Position numbers and translations under genes: made by a program. Below the pieces are notes generated by a model. The model did not search any database. It had not been told where the DNA came from and saw only the letters and a list, made by a program, of their open reading frames with translations. A stretch of 64,000 nt of DNA. Origin: Hexactinellida sp. DTS-2022. Lineage: Eukaryota > Porifera > Hexactinellida. This document shows positions 58,844 to 64,000 of this stretch, one piece after another. How positions within the stretch are numbered: position 1 is the stretch's first letter; the number at the start of each line of letters is the position of its first letter. The stretch covers positions 1,602,501-1,666,500 of the forward strand of contig JAPNXP010000001.1 of NCBI GenBank assembly GCA_028753945.1. Reading direction: 5' to 3'.

Positions 58844-59031
58844 CTATTTTGTTTCGCAGCAATTTATTTCAAATAATTGTACCATAATAACATCAGAAAT
58901 ATAATGTCCTATTTTATATTTTAAATGTCCGTTTAATTAGTGGGTCCATCGAACGGTAGAAACGAGTTGTAATGAAATATATTGTATACCAAAAAATTAT
59001 TTCCTCTAAAGTAGGTGTTCACTAAATGTTG
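58844..59031. other. 3' side of the CARD-TM gene
   Basis: No canonical AATAAA directly after the stop. AT-rich, nothing else seen before the hAT-type MITE. Confidence 0.4.
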
Positions 59032-59039
59032 GTTACAAG

Positions 59040-59188
59040 CAGGGGGGGCGGGAGGGTGGTGCCTATGCCCCACCTAAATTTGACCGTGCCCCACCTCAAG
59101 CCCCACGTCAGGTGGGGAATTAATGTTAGTGCGCTCCTCCTGAAGTAGGCTGTGCCCCACCAGTGGCGCCGAGCTAGCGCCGCCACTG
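59040..59188. mobile_element. hAT-type MITE, GC-rich, perfect 8-bp target duplication
   Basis: Left end CAGGGGGGGCGGG, right end GGCGCCGCCACTG (imperfect inverted repeats), flanked by gttacaag at 59,032-59,039 and 59,189-59,196. The phrase tgccccacct recurs three times. It is strikingly GC-rich compared with its surroundings. Confidence 0.85.
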
Positions 59189-59196
59189 GTTACAAG

Positions 59197-59743
59197 ATGT
59201 CTGGAAACTATTACATGACTAAACTAAAAGTAAAAGGTATAATCTGTTGTATTAGTTACCAATTAAAGTACAACAACAGTATTTGTCCACCATCATAAGT
59301 AGATTAATTATGAATTAACCAACATTAGAATTAGAATAACCTGATTATTAATTTTGAGGTTTAATTAATAATAATAATCGTTGTTTTGAGTTTAATTCTC
59401 ACCAGTTGCGATATACGTATTTTGGTTATAAGAGAGCAACCACCTGTCCTCATCCGGAGGAGTCTATTATTTGAATAAAATACATTTAAAGCGTATTAAA
59501 CTAGTGTACTTTGTGCTAGTGTTGTTGAATGTTGATATAATAGTTTTTGGCTCATAAGTTATCTCATAAGAGCCTTTGTATAAGATTGGGAAGTGAGTAT
59601 ACATAATTACGTATTTGTATGTAACTGACTTGTGTCATGTCGTATTCTAAATCATACAACGAAATAATAGAGCAAACTGTCAAAATAATTAGGTTAGAAT
59701 TATATGAAATTGTTATGTTAGTTAATTAATTTATCTCTAAATA
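59197..59743. other. No gene seen
   Basis: AT-rich non-coding DNA. Confidence 0.4.
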
Positions 59744-60004
59744 CCGTATTTCCCCGAATAAGCGCCGGGGGCTTGAATAAGCGCCGGGTCAATAAAAGTG
59801 ACATTGGTATGATAGAAATTTATACACTTTAGTTGTTCAATGTAATGTTATTCCGTAAATTTTTGCAACTTCGGTAGGTATACTGTTGGTAGAAACCATT
59901 AGAATCGACCTAAAGAGTATATTCTGGATTTTTCACTAAAATTTCAGTCTAATTTTGGCCCACGAAAACAATAAGCGCCGGGGCGCTTATTCGGGGAAAT
60001 ACGG
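59744..60004. mobile_element. TA-flanked MITE (ccccgaataagcgcc), copy 2, inverted
   Basis: 261 bp, the same family as 57,052-57,311 but in the opposite orientation (its right half matches the left half of copy 1). TA on both sides. A further solo end (ttattccgggaaatacggta) sits at 60,236-60,255. Confidence 0.9.
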
Positions 60005-60483
60005 TATTCATTATAATTGGTGTATTTCATGCTAAAGGAAAGGCTACAGGGAATATGGTATTTCTAAGAATAATATTTTGGCAGTGTGTAGCCTAGTTTA
60101 ACTAAATAAATAAATATCCAATCATGGATACAGATTAAAAATTGAGAGTGGGTTTTTGAAACATTTGTAGGCTTCATATCTCGAGAAAATGTAATTTCAC
60201 AGCAATTTTCTTGGACGGAAAATAATAAACACAGCCCTTATTCCGGGAAATACGGTACTTGACATTTCTAACACTTACAATAGAAAGAAAAGTTAGTCCA
60301 AAAATCCAAGTTTTTTATTCTAAATCTCAACATATTCTTCGTATTAAAAATAGACATGCACTATCTGCAACCACCTTGGAAATCCAGAACGCTTAGTGGG
60401 ACCCACAAACTAATCCAGAAATGATTATACACTTTGCAAATAATTTGACAGAATCTAATTTCATAGGTAATAAACAAGGGTGG

Positions 60484-61119
60484 CAGGGGCGCCGGAACTC
60501 ATTTGTATCAGGGTGGGTATACTTCCCGTTATACATAAAATTAAATATTTTTTCACTAAGACTAATAACGAGAATACACGTTTTTGTTTATAAGGAATAC
60601 CTTTATAAGGAACTCCAGGCTGAGATAGAATTCATTATTACATTTACGAACATATAATTTATTTCTAAATTTACTAAAATCATTTCTATAAGATTAATTC
60701 AATATTGTCAAATAGAAACGTTACAATGTTAATTAAGCCCAAAAAATTAAGGAACTGATAAGGAACTTTGACGCTGAAATTGACAAAATAAAAAAGGAAC
60801 TTTAGCCTTAGTGTTCGTTAGAAAAAAAACGTGTAACTAAAAGAAATTATATATAATCATTAATTAGAAACCTCCAGAGGGGTTATAGATAACATATACT
60901 TGTTATACATTCTGATTGTCTATGAACTTACAAAAATTTGGATACAAATTGTGAACAAATCTAAAAAAAAATTGGATCTTGGATAACAGCAATTACTTTG
61001 GTCAACTGAATAAAAATATTGATTGGGATATTGAGTATTAACAGTGTGGGTTAAACCTACCCTAAATAATTTTAGGGTGGGTCCACACCCACCCTTCCAC
61101 CCCACTTTCGGCGCCCCTG
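60484..61119. mobile_element. hAT-type non-autonomous element, 636 bp
   Basis: Ends CAGGGGCGCCGgaa and ttTCGGCGCCCCTG are inverted repeats of 11 bp, flanked by aagggtgg and gagggtgg (8 bp, one mismatch). The interior has short inner inverted repeats (agggtgggt with acccaccct) but no transposase frame. Confidence 0.85.
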
Positions 61120-61127
61120 GAGGGTGG

Positions 61128-61587
61128 AACAGTCTGCTGTTAACAGCAAACAACAATTTTTGACAATTCGTATTCTTGAATATAAAGAAAAGGAATTTGA
61201 AATTTGAAATCACGTATACAATAAGGAGCCGAAAATGTTGTTACAGCTACAGATACTAACTTGCTGTTAACAGCAAATTAGAACAGTTAGCAGTGTTTAG
61301 CAAATGGATACTTTGATTCCGAATTAGGCATTTACAAATTCCTAATTCGAATATTTATTTGTTAGTTTACTTTAAAAAATCAAAACGCGTAACAATTGAT
61401 GATTTTGAGTGAGCTCGTAAGTAATATACTTAATTGTTTAAACAAATGTTCAAGAAGTGTCAACAAAAAGTGAATACAAACCTCGCATAAATCAGAATTT
61501 CTAAAAAGAATGGATCAACTAGGCAGTGCAGTAGAGAGATAAGTGATTCCATGTATAACGAGAGATCAGCTGTGGCCTGCGATGTGT
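61128..61587. other. Intergenic 3' of NCAPD3
   Basis: AT-rich. The word ctgttaacagcaaa occurs twice (about 61,136 and 61,263). No gene. Confidence 0.4.
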
Positions 61588-64000
61588 CTACTTTCGCTGC
61601 CGCAGTTTGAGGTTCCATAACCGGCTTCCGATACCGGACTCGTCAGCGGATGAGAAAGAAAGGAGATTCTTATCGGGAGGTAGGCTACGGTTCATTTCGC
61701 TGCGAGCGGCCACAGCAGCAGACAGAGACGAGTTTATGATGGGAGGGACCGGGGGACCGAAGCTGTTCATGAGGACGTCCTGTTCCAGGGAGGAGGGACT
61801 CTGGGGGAAACTCTCTCTGGAAGTTTTCTCTTTGGGTCTTCTGAAGCTGTCAGTTTTATCAGCAGAGCTAGCTTGAGGTTTCTGTTGAGCTTTCTTCCGT
61901 CTTTGAGTGTTTCTGCTCAGGTCTGGAGACCCGTCTCCCTCTCTATGCGAGATGCTGAGCGGAGAGGTGACCTTCCTCTTGGCGTCCGTCTTGACGCCAG
62001 TGAGTCGCTTGAGCTGCAGGACGCAGGGCGTGTTGTCCACGCGACCCGGCTTAGACACATCTCTCAGAGTCTTCGCAACACTCACGGAGCGCGGGGAGAG
62101 AAGAACAGCTGGAGAGAAGCTAGGATTGGCGAGAGCAGCGTCCACAGCTGTGAGGGAGGTCCGCATGCTGATGCTCCGTCTCACTTGGTTCAGGTCATCT
62201 TCGTACCGCTTTATGTCGAACTCTATCTCCTCTGCCAGCTGCTTGTCAGCTGACAGCACCTCTGAGAACTTGTCCTTGTAGTCGTACTTGAGTCTGTACA
62301 GGTAGCAGAGCAGGTTGGAGAGGAGGGGGGAGCGCTCCTTCTGGAAGAGGCGTTTCAGACCGATTATTGTTGGTATGATATTCTCAATCACGTCCTTCTT
62401 CACTAGTGTCTTGATGACGTCACTCTGTAAGCTCACCGCTGTCTCCATCGCCTCGCGTTCGTCATCCTCGAGAGAATCTACGGAGTGCGTCTTGACGCAG
62501 GAGAGCTTGATGTTGTCGGAGCAGAGGATGGAGAGGGCGTCTGTGATCACGAGGCAGTTGGCGGGATCCAGCTGCAGCACCCTGTCCAGGGTGGGCGCGA
62601 GGATCTCCTGCACGATGCGCGCGGAGAGATTGAAGCGCTGCTCGTCGCTCAGCTGCTCCAGCATGTAGTTGTAGACAGCGAACCTCTTCTTCGAGTTGTG
62701 AGCTCCGGGCAGCGAGAACCGGTCCGTCTCGAGGGGCGTCTGCGGGAACTGGTTGATGCTGGGGTGGCTGCAGTTGTGCTGGAAGTAGAAAATAGCCTCT
62801 ATAAAGTGGTGGTAGAAAGCCCGCGGGTACTTCTTGAGCACCACGTGCTTGAGGCAATACTCGACCAGCTGTCTGAGCTCAGCGTCGTTAAGCACTGCCA
62901 GGAGGTGGTATATGAGGGCGCCCCGCAGCTTGATGTAGTCCTCCTGGATGAGCTTTGTGAGGAGAATCAGGGTCTGTCTGCGCACCACGTAGGAGCCGTC
63001 CCGCAGACAGGGGGAAATGTGGCTGAGGTAGTTGTCTATGAGGTTAGGGTAGCGCACGCACAGGTCGCACAGGACTATGATGATGTTGTTCTTGAGCGGG
63101 ACGCTGTCGGAAGAGAACAGCTCCTCGGAGAGCAGGTCCGGGCTGTCGTACGCAGACTCCTGCTGTACCAGACACAGCTTGCCGAACAGAATGCAGATGA
63201 AGGCGCGCAGCCTTGGAGACAGCTGCGGCACGAAGGAATGCGTGCTGTTAGCAGTGGCGTCTGCATCCATACTGGGCTTCTGTATGAGGGCCCACTGCAC
63301 GAGCGGGGGAATGTCCGGGTCTATCCGGTCGGGGGACACGGTGACCAGCTCCCCGAGCAGACACAGCTGGGTGACGAGGCGCTCCTGCGAGCAGAGCTCC
63401 TCCCCGCCAGCGGAGCCGCTCTTGTGCTGGAGCCAGTCCTTCACGAAGAGACTGCTTCTGCGGACCGTATCCGCCGACCAGACGGAGAACCAGCGGGCCC
63501 TGTCGCTCGGCTGGCAGAGAACAATGAGAGCGTTCACATAGCCGCTAATCTGTGCGGAGTCCAAGGCGCACTGCTCCAGCTGCGCAGACAGCCACGCCTG
63601 CAGCTTGTCGGCCTGCGGGTCGGATAGCTTCCGGTGCAGGTTGCACAGGATCTGGAGCATAGAGTCTATCTCGTGGCGACAGGTGCCGGGGCTCTCAGTG
63701 GCTGTGCTCCAGGCTGGGAACACCTGGCCCACCTCAAGCGCTTCGGTTTGCTGGGAGACTAGCGCCAGCAGTCGCCAGGCGTCCAGACGGTCGGGACTGT
63801 CGGTGTAAGTGGTCAGTTTGCGAATCAGCTGTTTGGAGAGCTTTTTGTCCTGACTCAGTCTCTGCAGGAAATGAGGGAAATACTTTTTTTGGCTCTCGCG
63901 GGTCTCCTCTCCGCAGAGGTGCGAGAGGAGGGCCCAGGGGAGGGAGCGGCCGGTCGGGCCGTAGGGAGTCAGCTGGGAGAAGAGTTCGTCCGTCAACACC
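61588..64000 (-). CDS. NCAPD3: Condensin-2 complex subunit D3 (NCAPD3), C-terminal part
   Basis: 803 codons, open to the window edge, so the N-terminus lies beyond 64,000. NCAPD3 is the HEAT-repeat subunit of condensin II, which shapes mitotic chromosomes in the nucleus. Conserved landmarks: YVVRRQTLILLTKLIQEDYI with KLRGALIYHLLAVL, YPRAFYHHFIEAIFYFQHN, INQFPQTPLETDRFSL, LEQLSDEQRFNLSARI, IENIIPTIIGLKRLFQKERS and DKQLAEEIEFDIKRYEDDLN, all in the same order as human NCAPD3. The last 200 residues are basic and serine/proline-rich (SPLSISHREGDGSP, KKAQQKPQASS), typical of the regulated tail. No intron in the part seen. Strongly GC-rich codons produce long antisense frames. Confidence 0.93.
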   Translation of the reverse strand, partial: VLTDELFSQLTPYGPTGRSLPWALLSHLCGEETRESQKKYFPHFLQRLSQDKKLSKQLIRKLTTYTDSPDRLDAWRLLALVSQQTEALEVGQVFPAWSTATESPGTCRHEIDSMLQILCNLHRKLSDPQADKLQAWLSAQLEQCALDSAQISGYVNALIVLCQPSDRARWFSVWSADTVRRSSLFVKDWLQHKSGSAGGEELCSQERLVTQLCLLGELVTVSPDRIDPDIPPLVQWALIQKPSMDADATANSTHSFVPQLSPRLRAFICILFGKLCLVQQESAYDSPDLLSEELFSSDSVPLKNNIIIVLCDLCVRYPNLIDNYLSHISPCLRDGSYVVRRQTLILLTKLIQEDYIKLRGALIYHLLAVLNDAELRQLVEYCLKHVVLKKYPRAFYHHFIEAIFYFQHNCSHPSINQFPQTPLETDRFSLPGAHNSKKRFAVYNYMLEQLSDEQRFNLSARIVQEILAPTLDRVLQLDPANCLVITDALSILCSDNIKLSCVKTHSVDSLEDDEREAMETAVSLQSDVIKTLVKKDVIENIIPTIIGLKRLFQKERSPLLSNLLCYLYRLKYDYKDKFSEVLSADKQLAEEIEFDIKRYEDDLNQVRRSISMRTSLTAVDAALANPSFSPAVLLSPRSVSVAKTLRDVSKPGRVDNTPCVLQLKRLTGVKTDAKRKVTSPLSISHREGDGSPDLSRNTQRRKKAQQKPQASSADKTDSFRRPKEKTSRESFPQSPSSLEQDVLMNSFGPPVPPIINSSLSAAVAARSEMNRSLPPDKNLLSFSSADESGIGSRLWNLKLRQRK

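Noticed and set aside
62485-63627. 380-codon plus-strand frame over NCAPD3
   Set aside because: Antisense shadow of a conserved GC-rich coding region; no recognisable domain.

Overview
The window is AT-rich eukaryotic DNA with GT-AG introns, long intergenic stretches full of small inverted-repeat transposons, and R2-type retrotransposon debris. The genes (laminin beta, condensin II D3, rabenosyn-5, aprataxin, CCT4, a COP1-like WD40 protein, a CARD protein) are those of an animal. The short laminin, the NHL-repeat and KDZ/HMGXB3-like sequences and the R2 elements suit an early-branching or otherwise invertebrate metazoan. I cannot name the species.

Layout. 1-3,060: a decayed KDZ/HMGXB3-like gene and an NHL-repeat ORF with a poly(A) signal. 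3,300-4,340: a pile of TA-flanked MITEs, one nested in another. About 4,840-15,960 and 20,790-25,705: a graveyard of at least seven R2-like non-LTR retrotransposon pieces, all on the minus strand. They alternate with short fragments of 28S rRNA gene taken from both sides of the canonical R2 insertion site. Within it lie a 2-kb foldback element (12,858-14,824), a GC-rich block with a complete type III hammerhead ribozyme motif (12,587-12,640), and, splitting the graveyard, a 4.6-kb long-TIR element (16,127-20,740) that itself carries smaller MITEs. 25,885-26,472: a coiled-coil ORF in a segment that also occurs, broken up, at 12.8-15.1 kb.

27,394-30,900: CCT4 (two exons) and a single-exon COP1-like WD40 gene, both GC-rich in codon use. 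31,750-52,258: a 16-exon laminin beta-type gene on the plus strand. Its exon phases close to a 1,409-residue protein (or 1,414 with an alternative acceptor). Its 13-kb fifth intron holds four intronless genes on the opposite strand: two near-identical tandem-Ig proteins, an aprataxin without FHA domain, and rabenosyn-5. 58,040-58,843: a single-exon protein with an N-terminal CARD-like death fold and a C-terminal membrane anchor, an architecture like MAVS. 61,588-64,000: the C-terminal 803 codons of NCAPD3 (condensin II), running off the window.

The genes do not form one pathway. They cover cytosolic folding (CCT4), basement membrane (laminin), DNA-end repair (APTX), endosomal recycling (RBSN), chromosome condensation (NCAPD3) and possibly innate signalling (CARD-TM, with the Ig pair as a weak candidate). 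The most striking unexplained items are the 28S/R2 mosaic outside an rDNA array, the hammerhead ribozyme, the MAVS-like CARD-TM gene, the laminin intron nest, and the modular foldback element.
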